64,000 nt of DNA from Pseudomonadota bacterium (GTDB lineage Archaea > Thermoplasmatota > SW-10-69-26 > JACQPN01 > JAJPHT01). Of this stretch, positions 8,407 through 17,890 are shown piece after piece. The stretch spans positions 181,320-245,319 of the forward strand of contig JAJPHT010000015.1 in the NCBI GenBank assembly GCA_021325135.1, written 5' to 3'. Each line of letters opens with the position of its first letter. The first letter of the stretch is position 1. Both the position numbers and the translations under genes were made by a program. A model generated the notes under the pieces. The model was not told the origin of the DNA, did not search any database, and worked only from the letters and a program-made list of their open reading frames with translations.

Positions 8407-11400
8407 TTGGCTGCCCCCTCGTACACGGAGGCGCTCGCCCGCGGGTCCACGGAGGCCCTCCTGAGCGTCACGCCCAGCGGCCGGGTCCTGACGTGGAGCC
8501 ACGGCGCCGAGATGGCCTTCGGCTACCATCGCGACGAGGCCATCGGCCGGCTCCTCGTGGTCCTCGTGGCCTCCGCGGAGGACGTCGAGCGCGTGCAGGC
8601 GGCGCTGCGCCAGGCCGCGACGGAGGGCTCCGCGACCTGCGACGGGCTGCGCCGCCGCAAGGACGGCTCGCGCTTCGCGTCGCCCATGCCGGTGCGCATC
8701 GTCCGCGAGGGCGACGGGCCGGGCCTCCAGCTCACCGTCTACGTGGGCCGCGAGGCCTCGGGCGACCTTCTCTCGGACCCCGAGCCGGGCGCCGCCGAGG
8801 CGCCCCTGGCGCCGCTGGAGGACCCGCTGCGCGAGCCCCTGGAGCGCGTCCGGGCCGAGCTGCGCGCCGACGCCGCCGCGGTCTACGTCTTCGCGCCCAC
8901 CGGAGGGCTCGCCGTGCGCGCCACCGTGCGCGGCCCCGGCGCGCCAGCACCCCCCCTTCCCCGGCTCGAAGGCGAGGCGACCGCGCCCAGCCCCGCCGAG
9001 GCCTACCGCTCGCAGATCGCCGTCACCGTCCGCGTGGGCGGCGCGCCCGCGGGCGTGCTCCAGGTCGCCTCGCGCGAGGCCCGCGTCTTCACGCCCGACG
9101 ACGCCCGCGTCCTGGGCCTGGGCGCCGACCTCATCGGCTGGGCGCTGGAGCCGGGCCGCGGCCCCCTGGCCGGCATGGACCCCGCGATGGAGGCCGACCT
9201 TGCCGCGCTGCGAAGCGCGTGCGAGCGGGCGATGGAAGGCTCCCACGACCCCGGCGTCATGCTGGCCGCCATGGCGCGGGCTCTCGTGCCCCGCTTCGCG
9301 GACTGGTGCGCGGCCGACCTCGTGGAGCCCGCGGGCGGGCTGCGCCGCGTCGCGTTCGTCCACCGCGAGCCCTCCCGCGAGGCGACGGGCTACGAGGCCG
9401 CCTCGATCCCCGGCGCCAGCGCGCCGCTGGCCCCGCGGGACGCGGTGCGCGCGGCGCGCACCTTCGCGCGCCTCGCAGGCGAGGCCGAGCCCGAGCGCCG
9501 CCCCGAGGAGCGCCGCGCCCTGGCCGCGCTGGGCGACGCGTCGTGGATCGTCGTCCCCATCGCGGGGCGCGTGCGCGTCCTGGGCGCCCTGACCCTCGGG
9601 CAGGCCACCCCGGAGCGCGCCTTCGTGGACCGCGACGTGGCGTGGGTGCGCGACCTCGCGCGCCGCGCCGCGCTGGAGGTGGAGAACGCGCGCCTGCACG
9701 ACATGGTGCAGCGCTCCCGCGAGCAGGCGGGGCGCGCCACCGTGCGCGGCAAGCTCCTCCAGGAGGTCGCGGCCTCGCTCTCCGAGGCGCTCACCCCCAC
9801 CGAGGTCATCGAGACGGTGGTCGCGCGGGCGCGGGAGGGCCTGCGCGCCACGGGCGGCGCCCTCGCGGTGCTCACCGACGACCGCGCGGCCTTCGAGATC
9901 GCGGGCACGGTGGGCGCCGCCGACGCGCTGCACAACGCGTGGCGCCGCTTCCCCGTCCACACGCGCGTCCCGCTGGCGGACGCGGGCCGCTCCCGCGAGG
10001 TGGTGACCGTGGAGTCGGTCCCCGCCGGCATCGCGCGCTACCCCCACCTCGCGGGCGCCCACGAGAAGCTGGGCTCCCTCGTGGCCGTGCCCCTCGTCGT
10101 GGACGGCCGCACCGTGGGCGCCCTGGGCCTCGTCTTCGAGGAGAAGCGCGCCTTCGACGCGGACGACCTCTCCTTCCTGCGCACGCTGGCGCGCCAGTGC
10201 GGCGACGCCGTCGAGCGCACGCGCCTGCTCAACGCGGAGCGCAGCGCCCGCGCCGCGGCCGACAGCGAGGCGCGCCGCGCGGCGTTCCTCGCGGACGCCA
10301 GCCGCATCCTCTCCGCCTCCTTCGACTTCGAGAGCACGCTGGGCCAGACGGGCCGCATGCTCGTGCCGGTCTACGCGGACTGGTGCCTCATCCACCTGGC
10401 GGAGCCCGACGGCTCGCTGCGCGCCCTCGTCTCGGTCCACGGCGAGGGCGCGAAGCTCGCGGCCGTGGAGGAGCTTCGCTGGCTGCATCGCCTCGACCCC
10501 AACGGCGAGGCCGGCATCCCGCGCGTCGTGCGCACGGGGCGCCCCGAGATCCACTTCGAGGTGCCCGACTCGCTGGTGGAGCGCATGTGCGCGAGCCCCG
10601 AGGAGGCCGCGCTCATGCGCAAGGTGGGCGTCCGCTCGCAGATGATCGTGCCCATGGTCGCGCGCGGCCGCGTGCTGGGCGCCATCACGTTCCGCCAGTC
10701 GGGCATCCGCCGCTTCGGCATCAACGACGTGCCCCTCGCGGAGGAGCTGGCCATCCGCGCCGCCATCGCGGTGGACAACGCGCGCCTCTTCCGCGAGTCG
10801 CAGGAGGCGTTCCTGCGCCGCGAGGAGAGCCTGGCGCTCCTGGCGACGCTCCTCTCCAGCGCGCCCATCGGCATCGCGTTCTTCGACCGCGAGATGCGCG
10901 TCGCGCGCGTGAACGACGCGCTGAGGGCCGCCGGCGCGCCCGCCGACGCCGTGGGCCTCACGCTCGCCGAGGCGCTCCCCTTCCTCTCCGAGGAGACGCG
11001 GGAGCGCTTCCGCCAGGTCCTCGTCACGGGCGAGCCCGTCGTGGACCTGGAGGTGGCGGAGGCCTCCGACGGCCTCTTCCCGCGCCACTGGCTCGCGTCG
11101 TGCTATCCCGTGACGGCGCGCCCCGGCGACACGCTGGGCGTCGGCCTGCTCCTGGCGGACATCACCGCGCGCAAGCGGGCCGAGGAGGCCCTGCGGGAGA
11201 GCGAAGAACGATATCGCCTCCTCGTCGAGGGCGTCAAGGACCACGCCATCCTCAGCCTCGACCCCGAGGGGCGCATCATGAGCTGGAACGCGGCCGCGGA
11301 GAGGCTCCACGGCTACAAGGCGGAGGAGGTCGTGGGCAAGCCCTTCAGCGTCTTCCACCCCCCCGAGCTGGAGGGCGCCGCGGCCGTGGAGGAGCTTGCG

Positions 11401-12297
11401 ACCGCGCTGAAGGACGGACGCTGCGAGATCGAGGGGTGGCGCGTGCGCAAGGACGGCTCGCGCTTCTACGCCAACGTGCTCCTGGCCCCGCTGCGCGACG
11501 CGGAGGGGCGCCTCGTGGGCTTCTCCAAGCTCACGCGCGACCTCACCGAGGCGCGCCGGGCGCGCGAGGACCTGGAATTGGCCCGCCAGCAGGTGGCGCG
11601 CACGGAGAAGCTCTCCACCATGGGCACCCTCGTCTCGGGCGTCGCGCACGAGATCCGCACGCCGCTCACCGCCATCGCGAACAGCCTCTTCATGATGAAG
11701 ATGCGGCTCGACCGCGGGCCCACCGCGGAGGAGCTTCGCTCGTCCACGTTCCGCCAGCACATGGACCTCGCGCTGGAAGGCATCGACCGCATCAACCGCC
11801 TGGTGCAGGACCTCCGGCGCTTCACCAAGGTCCCCGTGGGCCAGGGGCGCGTCCGCGCAGGGCTCGACGACGTGGCCGGCGAGGCGCTGAGCCTCTTCCG
11901 CGCCGCGTACCGCGGGCGCATCGAGGTCGCCAGCGAGCTTCGGCCCACGCCCCCCTGCGAGGTGGACCGCGCGCAGATCCAGCAGCTCGTCCTCAACCTC
12001 CTCCAGAACGCCTCCGAGGCCATGCCCCACGGCGGCACGGTGCGGCTCCTCACGGGGGCCAGCGGCACGCACGCGTTCATCCGCGTCGTGGACACGGGCG
12101 TGGGCATGCCCCCCGAGGTCACGAAGCGCATGTTCGAGGAGTTCTTCACGACGAAGCCCGAGGGCACGGGGCTGGGCCTCTCCATCGTGAGGCGCATCGT
12201 GGAGGCCCACGGCGGCCGCATCGAGCACCACACGGAGGAGGGGAAGGGCACCACCTTCACCATCCACGTCCCGCTGGCCTCCGCGCCCCCTCCGTGA
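8407..12297 (+). CDS. Soluble multi-domain sensor histidine kinase (PAS, several GAF, PAS, HisKA, HATPase)
   Basis: H-box LVSGVAHEIRTPL, N-box VLNLLQNASEA, G-box GTGLGLSIVRRIVE; TTG 8407 start is an estimate. Confidence 0.92.
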   Translation: MAAPSYTEALARGSTEALLSVTPSGRVLTWSHGAEMAFGYHRDEAIGRLLVVLVASAEDVERVQAALRQAATEGSATCDGLRRRKDGSRFASPMPVRIVREGDGPGLQLTVYVGREASGDLLSDPEPGAAEAPLAPLEDPLREPLERVRAELRADAAAVYVFAPTGGLAVRATVRGPGAPAPPLPRLEGEATAPSPAEAYRSQIAVTVRVGGAPAGVLQVASREARVFTPDDARVLGLGADLIGWALEPGRGPLAGMDPAMEADLAALRSACERAMEGSHDPGVMLAAMARALVPRFADWCAADLVEPAGGLRRVAFVHREPSREATGYEAASIPGASAPLAPRDAVRAARTFARLAGEAEPERRPEERRALAALGDASWIVVPIAGRVRVLGALTLGQATPERAFVDRDVAWVRDLARRAALEVENARLHDMVQRSREQAGRATVRGKLLQEVAASLSEALTPTEVIETVVARAREGLRATGGALAVLTDDRAAFEIAGTVGAADALHNAWRRFPVHTRVPLADAGRSREVVTVESVPAGIARYPHLAGAHEKLGSLVAVPLVVDGRTVGALGLVFEEKRAFDADDLSFLRTLARQCGDAVERTRLLNAERSARAAADSEARRAAFLADASRILSASFDFESTLGQTGRMLVPVYADWCLIHLAEPDGSLRALVSVHGEGAKLAAVEELRWLHRLDPNGEAGIPRVVRTGRPEIHFEVPDSLVERMCASPEEAALMRKVGVRSQMIVPMVARGRVLGAITFRQSGIRRFGINDVPLAEELAIRAAIAVDNARLFRESQEAFLRREESLALLATLLSSAPIGIAFFDREMRVARVNDALRAAGAPADAVGLTLAEALPFLSEETRERFRQVLVTGEPVVDLEVAEASDGLFPRHWLASCYPVTARPGDTLGVGLLLADITARKRAEEALRESEERYRLLVEGVKDHAILSLDPEGRIMSWNAAAERLHGYKAEEVVGKPFSVFHPPELEGAAAVEELATALKDGRCEIEGWRVRKDGSRFYANVLLAPLRDAEGRLVGFSKLTRDLTEARRAREDLELARQQVARTEKLSTMGTLVSGVAHEIRTPLTAIANSLFMMKMRLDRGPTAEELRSSTFRQHMDLALEGIDRINRLVQDLRRFTKVPVGQGRVRAGLDDVAGEALSLFRAAYRGRIEVASELRPTPPCEVDRAQIQQLVLNLLQNASEAMPHGGTVRLLTGASGTHAFIRVVDTGVGMPPEVTKRMFEEFFTTKPEGTGLGLSIVRRIVEAHGGRIEHHTEEGKGTTFTIHVPLASAPPP

Positions 12298-12409
12298 GGC
12301 GAGGGCCAGCAGGCTCCCGGGTTCGTAGCAGGAATCCTTTAGTCCCTCTCGGCCCTCGTCGAAGCGACTTCCCACCCGGGCAGCGGTGGGCGACTGGAGA
12401 GGCAGAACC

Positions 12410-13069
12410 ATGCAGAAGACCATCATCCCCCAGACGACGAGCACGGTCTACGACATCGGGGTCCGCGAGCTCCACCGCATCTCCCAGGACGAGGCCGCGC
12501 GCCGCGAGATCGACCACAACCTCAACGAGTCGCGCGGCCGGGAGGCGGCCCGCCTCCACGTCACGCTGACGGCGCTCTCGGCCATGGACCGGAAGAACAT
12601 GGAGGCGCTGGAGGCCATGGCCACGGAGCTCCAGGCGCGCGTCGCGGAGCTTGCCGCCTCGGTCTCCGGCACCGAGGGCGTCGCCGAGAAGCGCTCGCAG
12701 GAGATCGTGGCGTTGACCACGCAGCTCACCTCCGCCATGAAGGACAACTTCGAGGCGACGCGCAGCCATCTCGTCAACCTCCAGAACGCCCTCTCCACGC
12801 AGGTCCACGAGGCGCGCCTCGCCCTGGCCAACCAGGCGGACGGCTCGCTCCAGAGCATCTCCTCGCAGCAGCGCGAGAACACCGAGCGCCTCGCCGTGGA
12901 CGTGCGCAAGCTGCGCGACGAGGTCGTCTCCCTCGTGGACAGCCGCATGAACCAGGCCGACGCCAGCTTCGCCGCCCTGCGCGGCGACGTCGAGGTCGTG
13001 AAGTACCTCGTCATGGACCTCATCAAGGACCGCATCGGCCGCGCCGACCCCAAGTCCAAGACCTACTGA
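12410..13069 (+). CDS. Coiled-coil protein, unknown function
   Basis: 227 aa ORF, long Ala/Glu/Gln-rich helical segments; ATG 12410. Confidence 0.7.
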   Translation: MQKTIIPQTTSTVYDIGVRELHRISQDEAARREIDHNLNESRGREAARLHVTLTALSAMDRKNMEALEAMATELQARVAELAASVSGTEGVAEKRSQEIVALTTQLTSAMKDNFEATRSHLVNLQNALSTQVHEARLALANQADGSLQSISSQQRENTERLAVDVRKLRDEVVSLVDSRMNQADASFAALRGDVEVVKYLVMDLIKDRIGRADPKSKTY

Positions 13070-13081
13070 GGTGCCCGCCCC

Positions 13082-13999
13082 ATGCGGGCCCTCCTGTGCG
13101 CGCTCGTCCTCTCGGCCCTCCTGGCGCCCTCCTCCGCGCTGGCCCAGGTGCCCGCCGCCCAGCCGCAGGTGGGGCTCTCCCTGTCGGCGGCCGCCCTGCG
13201 CGTGGACGCGGGAAACGAGAGCGTCGTCCTCGCCAACGTCACCAACCAGGGCAGCCTCCCGGCCACCGTCACGCTCTCCTTCGCTCCGCTGGCAGGGTGG
13301 ACCGTCACGCCCGACGTGGCGAGCCCCTTCGCCCTGGCCGCCAACGGCGCGCAGACGGTGCGCCTCACGGTGCGCGCTCCAGCCGCCGGCGCGGGCGCCG
13401 CGGAGGGCCCCCTGGGCGTCACGGCCACCCTCACCGAATCCACCACCGGGCGCCAGGCTCCTCCGGCCAAGGCGACGCTGGCCCTCTCCCGCGTCGACCC
13501 CGCCGCCGCGGCCCCGCCCTCCTTGTGGCCCCCGGAGCGCGTCGCCGCCGCGGCGCTGGGCTCCGTCGCGGTGGTCGCGGGCGTCGTCGCGCTGGAGCGG
13601 AGGCGCCGCGTCCGCGCCGAGGCCCTCTGGCGCGAGCGCGAGACGGGCCTCGCCCTGGAGCCGGACGGGCCCACGATGCCCTGGGGCGCGCGCCGCGAGA
13701 TGCTCCAGCGCGTCGCGGTGCGCAACGTGGGCTCGCGCCCCCTGGTCGCCCTCGTGGGCGTGCGCGCGGCGAGCCCCGGCTGGACGGCCGCCCTCTCGCT
13801 GCCGCGCCTGCCCCTGGCCCCCGGCGAGCGCGCGGTGGTCACGCTCTACCTCAACCCCGCGCCCGACGTGCCCGGCGGCGCGCCCGGCGAGGTGACGCTC
13901 TACGCCCGCACGGCCGAGGCGCAGGAGCACGAGGAGGTGGCGCGCGTGGCCCTGGAGGCGCCCCCGGTGCGCGTCCCTGCGGCAGCGGGCGGGCGCTAG
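13082..13999 (+). CDS. Membrane protein with NEW3/CARDB-like extracytoplasmic domains
   Basis: Signal peptide; LANVTNQGSLPATVTLSF..LAGWTV; a single TM near residue 150; second beta domain. Confidence 0.7.
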   Translation: MRALLCALVLSALLAPSSALAQVPAAQPQVGLSLSAAALRVDAGNESVVLANVTNQGSLPATVTLSFAPLAGWTVTPDVASPFALAANGAQTVRLTVRAPAAGAGAAEGPLGVTATLTESTTGRQAPPAKATLALSRVDPAAAAPPSLWPPERVAAAALGSVAVVAGVVALERRRRVRAEALWRERETGLALEPDGPTMPWGARREMLQRVAVRNVGSRPLVALVGVRAASPGWTAALSLPRLPLAPGERAVVTLYLNPAPDVPGGAPGEVTLYARTAEAQEHEEVARVALEAPPVRVPAAAGGR

Positions 14000-14030
14000 C
14001 CTCAAGGCTCGCAGCCCGGATCGCCCCCCG

Positions 14031-14507
14031 ATGCCCGAGGTCCGCAACGTGAACGGCTACGTCGCGCCGGCGCTCACCGCGGACGCCGTCCTCCTCAAGG
14101 GCCGCGAGGCGCTCCTCATCCGCCGCGGCCGCGACCCGTTCAAGGGCTCGTGGGCCCTGCCTGGAGGCTTCGTCGAGCCGGGCGAGCGCGTCGAGGACGC
14201 CTGCCGCCGCGAGCTCATGGAGGAGACGGGCCTCAAGGGCGACATCGTCGACCTCCTGGGCGTCTACAGCGATCCCGGCCGCGACCCGCGGGGGCCCACC
14301 GTCACCGTGGCCTACGTGCTGAAGGTCTCCGGCATCGTGCAGGTGGCTGCCGCGGACGACGCGGACGAGGCGCGCTGGTTCCCCCTCGACGCGTTGCCTC
14401 CGCTGGCGTTCGACCACGATCGCATCCTCTCCGACGCGGCGCGGTGGCTCGCGCAGCCGGGGTGCTTCGAGAAGCTGGCGGACACCGATTTTGGGAAGTG
14501 CGCCTGA
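14031..14507 (+). CDS. NUDIX hydrolase
   Basis: NUDIX box GGFVEPGERVEDACRRELMEETGLKGD. Confidence 0.93.
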   Translation: MPEVRNVNGYVAPALTADAVLLKGREALLIRRGRDPFKGSWALPGGFVEPGERVEDACRRELMEETGLKGDIVDLLGVYSDPGRDPRGPTVTVAYVLKVSGIVQVAAADDADEARWFPLDALPPLAFDHDRILSDAARWLAQPGCFEKLADTDFGKCA

Positions 14508-14601
14508 GGCTTGCCTCCTGGTCCGGTGGTTCGTGGGTTCGGGTTGCATCGTGGAACAGCGAGCAGAGGGATTCATCCCCCGCTCGCGCGCTCGCCGAGG
14601 C

Positions 14602-14952
14602 GTGATCCCCGAGGGCCTCCGGGAGGGCATCCGCCGCTTCAACGCGCGCGAGTGGTTCGAGGCCCACGAGGCGTGGGAGGACCACTGGGGGTCGGGCGGA
14701 GCGGGCGAGCGCGAGGCCACGCTGGGGCTCATCAAGGCCGCCGTCGCGCTGCACCACCTCGCGGCCGGCAACGAGGCGGGCTTCCTCTGGCAGGCCAAGG
14801 AGGCGATCCCCAGGCTGCGCGCGCAGGCGGGGCTCTGGCCGGAGCTGGCGCTGGACGACCTCGCCGAGGCGCTGGACTCCCTGGCCGCGCAGGCGCGCTT
14901 CGCCGGGCGGCTGCCCACCGCCTGGGACGCGCCCCGCCTGCCGGAGCCGTGA
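14602..14952 (+). CDS. DUF309 family protein
   Basis: FNAREWFEAHEAWEDHW motif; GTG start estimated. Confidence 0.8.
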   Translation: MIPEGLREGIRRFNAREWFEAHEAWEDHWGSGGAGEREATLGLIKAAVALHHLAAGNEAGFLWQAKEAIPRLRAQAGLWPELALDDLAEALDSLAAQARFAGRLPTAWDAPRLPEP

Positions 14953-14966
14953 ACGTCCTCACAACA

Positions 14967-14980
14967 AGGGATAAATGGGC
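14967..14980 (+). promoter_or_regulatory. Putative TATA promoter for the cupredoxin lipoprotein
   Basis: AGGGATAAATGGGC about 35 nt upstream of ATG 15009. Confidence 0.55.
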
Positions 14981-15008
14981 CGATTCGGTCCCCACGCCCG
15001 GGGCAGGC

Positions 15009-16214
15009 ATGCGCGCGGACGTCCCCCTCGGAGCCCTTCTCCTCGTGGCCCTCCTCTCGGCGGGCTGCATCGGCACGTTCAACCACACGCTGGACGAGCA
15101 CCCCGCGACCGTGGACGACGGCCACGGAGGCGGCCCCCTCCTCCCTCCGCCCCCCAAGCCCATGCTCAAGCCCACCGTGGCGCCCGTCGTCGCCCCCGCG
15201 CCGTGGGTCCTCAACGGCACGCAGGTGGAGATGCAGGCCGTCGCCCCCGCCGACGCCAAGGCGCCCCTCTCGTGGACGTGGGGCGTCGCCCCCCTCCTGG
15301 GCACGGCGCCCCTCGCGCAGAAGGCCACTGGCCTCGACACGGGCTCCAAGAAGCCCGACGACTACCTCTCCCCCGGCCAGAGCGCGTCGCTCACCTTCTC
15401 CCTCCCCGGCGTCTACCAGATGCACTGCCACCCGCACGCGAACTTCATGCGCGGCAACGTGACCGTCATCGACGGCCTGCCCGGCGCCAAGAATTTCGAC
15501 GTCTACATCGAGGACGGCGCGACGTACAAGGACTTCCGCTTCGTCCCCGAGAACCTCACCGTCCCCGCGGGCTCCGTCGTCACCTACCACAACGTGGGCA
15601 GCCAGGCCCACAGCGCGACCCTCCTCTCCCAGGACCCTGGCCTCGTCCCGCAGCCCGTCACCGGCAGCAAGGGCACCGTCACCCTCACGGGCAACGGCTG
15701 GACGCGCGTCATCGCCATCCTCCACGACGCGGAAGGCCGCATCGGCCAGGCCGAGTGGCCCGTCTACGTCGCGCCCTACCCCGAGGACTACCAGAAGACG
15801 TTCTACCAGAACTTCAGCGCCGGAGCCCCCGCACAGCTGGACGCCGCGCCCGTCTCCGTCGCGCCGGGCGGCACGCTCTCGTTCAAGACGGACTACAACG
15901 GCACCGCGTTCGTGAACGTCACCTTCCTCGACCCGCCCTCCCAGCAGGCGCTCCCCGCCGCCGACCCCGCCAACGCCTGCGCGGGCGAGTTCCACCTCCG
16001 CGAACAGGGCTCCCAGACGGACCTGCTCACCGGCGCGCAAGGGCCCTCCCCCGCCGCCCACGGCCGCGTCCTCACCACGACGTACAACCTCGTCGTCGTG
16101 CCGCGCCAGGGCGCCAGCTGCGAGGCCATCGTGCAGCTCCACGTGCTCTACGACCACGAGCCGCCAGCCCCGCTGGCCTACGTGGACCCGGAGAGCGTTC
16201 CGCATCATCACTGA
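15009..16214 (+). CDS. Cupredoxin-domain secreted lipoprotein
   Basis: Lipobox LLSAGCIG; PGVYQMHCHPHANFMRGNVTV cupredoxin-like motif; C-terminal HHH. Confidence 0.8.
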   Translation: MRADVPLGALLLVALLSAGCIGTFNHTLDEHPATVDDGHGGGPLLPPPPKPMLKPTVAPVVAPAPWVLNGTQVEMQAVAPADAKAPLSWTWGVAPLLGTAPLAQKATGLDTGSKKPDDYLSPGQSASLTFSLPGVYQMHCHPHANFMRGNVTVIDGLPGAKNFDVYIEDGATYKDFRFVPENLTVPAGSVVTYHNVGSQAHSATLLSQDPGLVPQPVTGSKGTVTLTGNGWTRVIAILHDAEGRIGQAEWPVYVAPYPEDYQKTFYQNFSAGAPAQLDAAPVSVAPGGTLSFKTDYNGTAFVNVTFLDPPSQQALPAADPANACAGEFHLREQGSQTDLLTGAQGPSPAAHGRVLTTTYNLVVVPRQGASCEAIVQLHVLYDHEPPAPLAYVDPESVPHHH

Positions 16215-16273
16215 TACGGCCCGCTCGCTTCGCTCGCGGACCGACTCGGCTGGGGGCCCTTCGGGCCCCCGGG

Positions 16274-16383
16274 GAGCGCCCCTTTTTTCGCAGAAATGCC
16301 CTTAGGGGCGCTCCGGCGCCGCCTTCGGCGGCGCCTGCGGCCCCTACAAGGCATCCGGCATTTCTGCGAAAAAACGGGCGCTC
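16274..16383. repeat. Large nested inverted repeat
   Basis: GAGCGCCCCTTTTTTCGCAGAAATGCC (16274-16300) against GGCATTTCTGCGAAAAAACGGGCGCTC (16357-16383), 26/27 complementary; internal GGCGCCGCC-TTC-GGCGGCGCC hairpin. Confidence 0.9.
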
Positions 16384-16506
16384 GGTGATGGCCCTCTGCG
16401 GGGGGCCGCGAGTGGTGGGCTCTTCGTCGCGCGCGCGGGCGCCGCGGCGGGGGCCCTCGCTTCGGGTCCGCAAGGGCTTTCAATGAAACGAGGGCTGCGG
16501 CCGATC

Positions 16507-16824
16507 ATGTTCTGTCCCAACGACAAGGCGATGCTCAAGCCTGTGAACGGGGTGCTGACGTGCCCGAAATGCGGGTACACGAAGCAGGCCGTCGCGGGGC
16601 AGAACGTCGTGCGGAGCAAGGCCGTCGAGGACGTCCACAAGTCGGTCATGGACGACTCGGCGCAGAAGGTCAGCCTCCTGCCCACGACCAACGAGTACCA
16701 GTGCGAGAAGTGCGGCAACCACCTCGCGTACTACTACATGCGCCAGACGCGCAGCGCGGATGAGGCCACGACGCGCTTCCTGGAGTGCACCAAGTGTGGC
16801 CACAAGTGGAGGGAATACCGGTGA
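16507..16824 (+). CDS. tfs: Transcription factor S (TFIIS/RPB9-like)
   Basis: C-terminal Zn ribbon YQCEKCGNHLAYYYMRQTRSADEATTRFLECTKCGHKWREY. Confidence 0.92.
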   Translation: MFCPNDKAMLKPVNGVLTCPKCGYTKQAVAGQNVVRSKAVEDVHKSVMDDSAQKVSLLPTTNEYQCEKCGNHLAYYYMRQTRSADEATTRFLECTKCGHKWREYR

Positions 16825-16891
16825 GCGAAGCGAACCGGTTTCCCTACACTGAAGCCGGACCGCAGTCCGGCTGGAAGTGGAGGGAATACCG
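16804..16891. repeat. Duplicated 3' end of tfs with an antisense copy and a hairpin between
   Basis: AAGTGGAGGGAATACCG exact at 16804 and 16875; antisense-like ACCGGTTTCCCTACAC at 16834; hairpin AGCCGGAC-CGCA-GTCCGGCT. Confidence 0.88.
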
Positions 16892-17314
16892 ATAGCGTCG
16901 CCCGAGCTTCGCCTCGCGGGGTCGGTGCTCCACCTTCCGGACACCGCGGGCGTCTTCGTGATCGCGTGCCGCTTCATGGGGACCACCGCGCATCCCTTGG
17001 GCGCCGTGCTCTACGTGGGGGTCGCGGAGGACATGCGGCGCCGCGTGCTCTCGCTCCTCTCCGGGGGCAAGTCGGGGCTCCACGCGCCGCTGCGCGAGCT
17101 GCACGAGGCCGGCGGCCAGGTGGACGTCCTCTACGTCGAGGTCAAGGGCGCGGGGAAGATGCCCGGGCTGGAGGCCGCCCTCGTGCAGGAGCACATGCAC
17201 CGCTCCGGGACGAAGCCTGCGTGGAACCGCGGGCCCGCCCGCACGAAGCCCTCCCCCGAAGCCTTGGCGACGGCGGAGCACATCCTGGACGCGCTGCGCA
17301 TCCTGCCGCGCTGA
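16877..17314 (+). CDS. GIY-YIG-like nuclease domain protein
   Basis: GVFVIACRF...GAVLYVGVAEDMRRRV...LEAALVQEHMHRSGTKPAWN; start inside the repeat is uncertain. Confidence 0.65.
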   Translation: MEGIPIASPELRLAGSVLHLPDTAGVFVIACRFMGTTAHPLGAVLYVGVAEDMRRRVLSLLSGGKSGLHAPLRELHEAGGQVDVLYVEVKGAGKMPGLEAALVQEHMHRSGTKPAWNRGPARTKPSPEALATAEHILDALRILPR

Positions 17315-17770
17315 TCAGCAGCCGCGCAGGCCCAGGTCGAGGCGCCACCCTCCGGCGTGCGGCGCGACGTCGCCCGCCATCGCCTCCACGCGCCGCGAGA
17401 AGCGCGGGCCCTCCACGACGAGCGTCGCCGCGGCCGCGCCGGGCGCCAGCAGGTCCACGCCCATGGCGCGGGCGTCCGCCAGCAGGGGCTCGTCCACGAA
17501 GCGGCCCAGCCACTCCGCGCTCAACGGGGGGCGGCACGCGCAGACGAACGCCCGCAGCCCGCCAAGCCCCGACGCGGGGCCCGGGCGCGCCGTCGCGGGC
17601 CCCTCCGCCAGGGGCAGGCGCAGCGCGGCGGCCTGCTCCTCCAGGAGAAAACGGGGCACGGGGCCGTCCTCCTCGGGGAGGGCCAGCGCAACGTCGGCGC
17701 CCCCGGCAAGCAGCCGGTCGAGGGCCGCCGCGGCCGGGATGCCGCCGTCCCACGCCAGCGCCACGCGCAT
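17315..17770 (-). CDS. PP-loop/ATP-pyrophosphatase-like protein (degenerate, Dph6/DUF71-like N-terminus)
   Basis: MRVALAWDGGIPAAAALDRLLAGGADVALALPEEDG resembles a PP-loop; weak. Confidence 0.45.
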   Translation of the reverse strand: MRVALAWDGGIPAAAALDRLLAGGADVALALPEEDGPVPRFLLEEQAAALRLPLAEGPATARPGPASGLGGLRAFVCACRPPLSAEWLGRFVDEPLLADARAMGVDLLAPGAAAATLVVEGPRFSRRVEAMAGDVAPHAGGWRLDLGLRGC

Positions 17771-17844
17771 GCCCCTCCCATGGCGCCCCGCCTCCGTGAA
17801 TCCTCCAGTGGAAGCAGCGGTCGGCCCCGCCGCGCTGGGGCAGG

Positions 17845-17856
17845 AGTTTAAGTCGA
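17845..17856 (+). promoter_or_regulatory. Putative TATA promoter for PCNA
   Basis: GGAGTTTAAGTC about 40 nt upstream of ATG 17891. Confidence 0.55.
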
Positions 17857-17890
17857 TGCGACCGATTGCCCAGGCATCCGGGGTCCTCTG

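Noticed and set aside
8374-12444. 1356-aa minus-strand ORF opposite the large histidine kinase
   Set aside because: Arg/Ala/His/Gly-rich shadow ORF from high GC3; the plus strand has clear kinase motifs.
8493-12569. 1358-aa plus-strand ORF in another frame
   Set aside because: Extremely Arg/Pro-rich shadow translation of the same kinase gene.
13851-16211. 786-aa minus-strand ORF
   Set aside because: Runs antisense to NUDIX, DUF309 and cupredoxin genes, with low-complexity composition.
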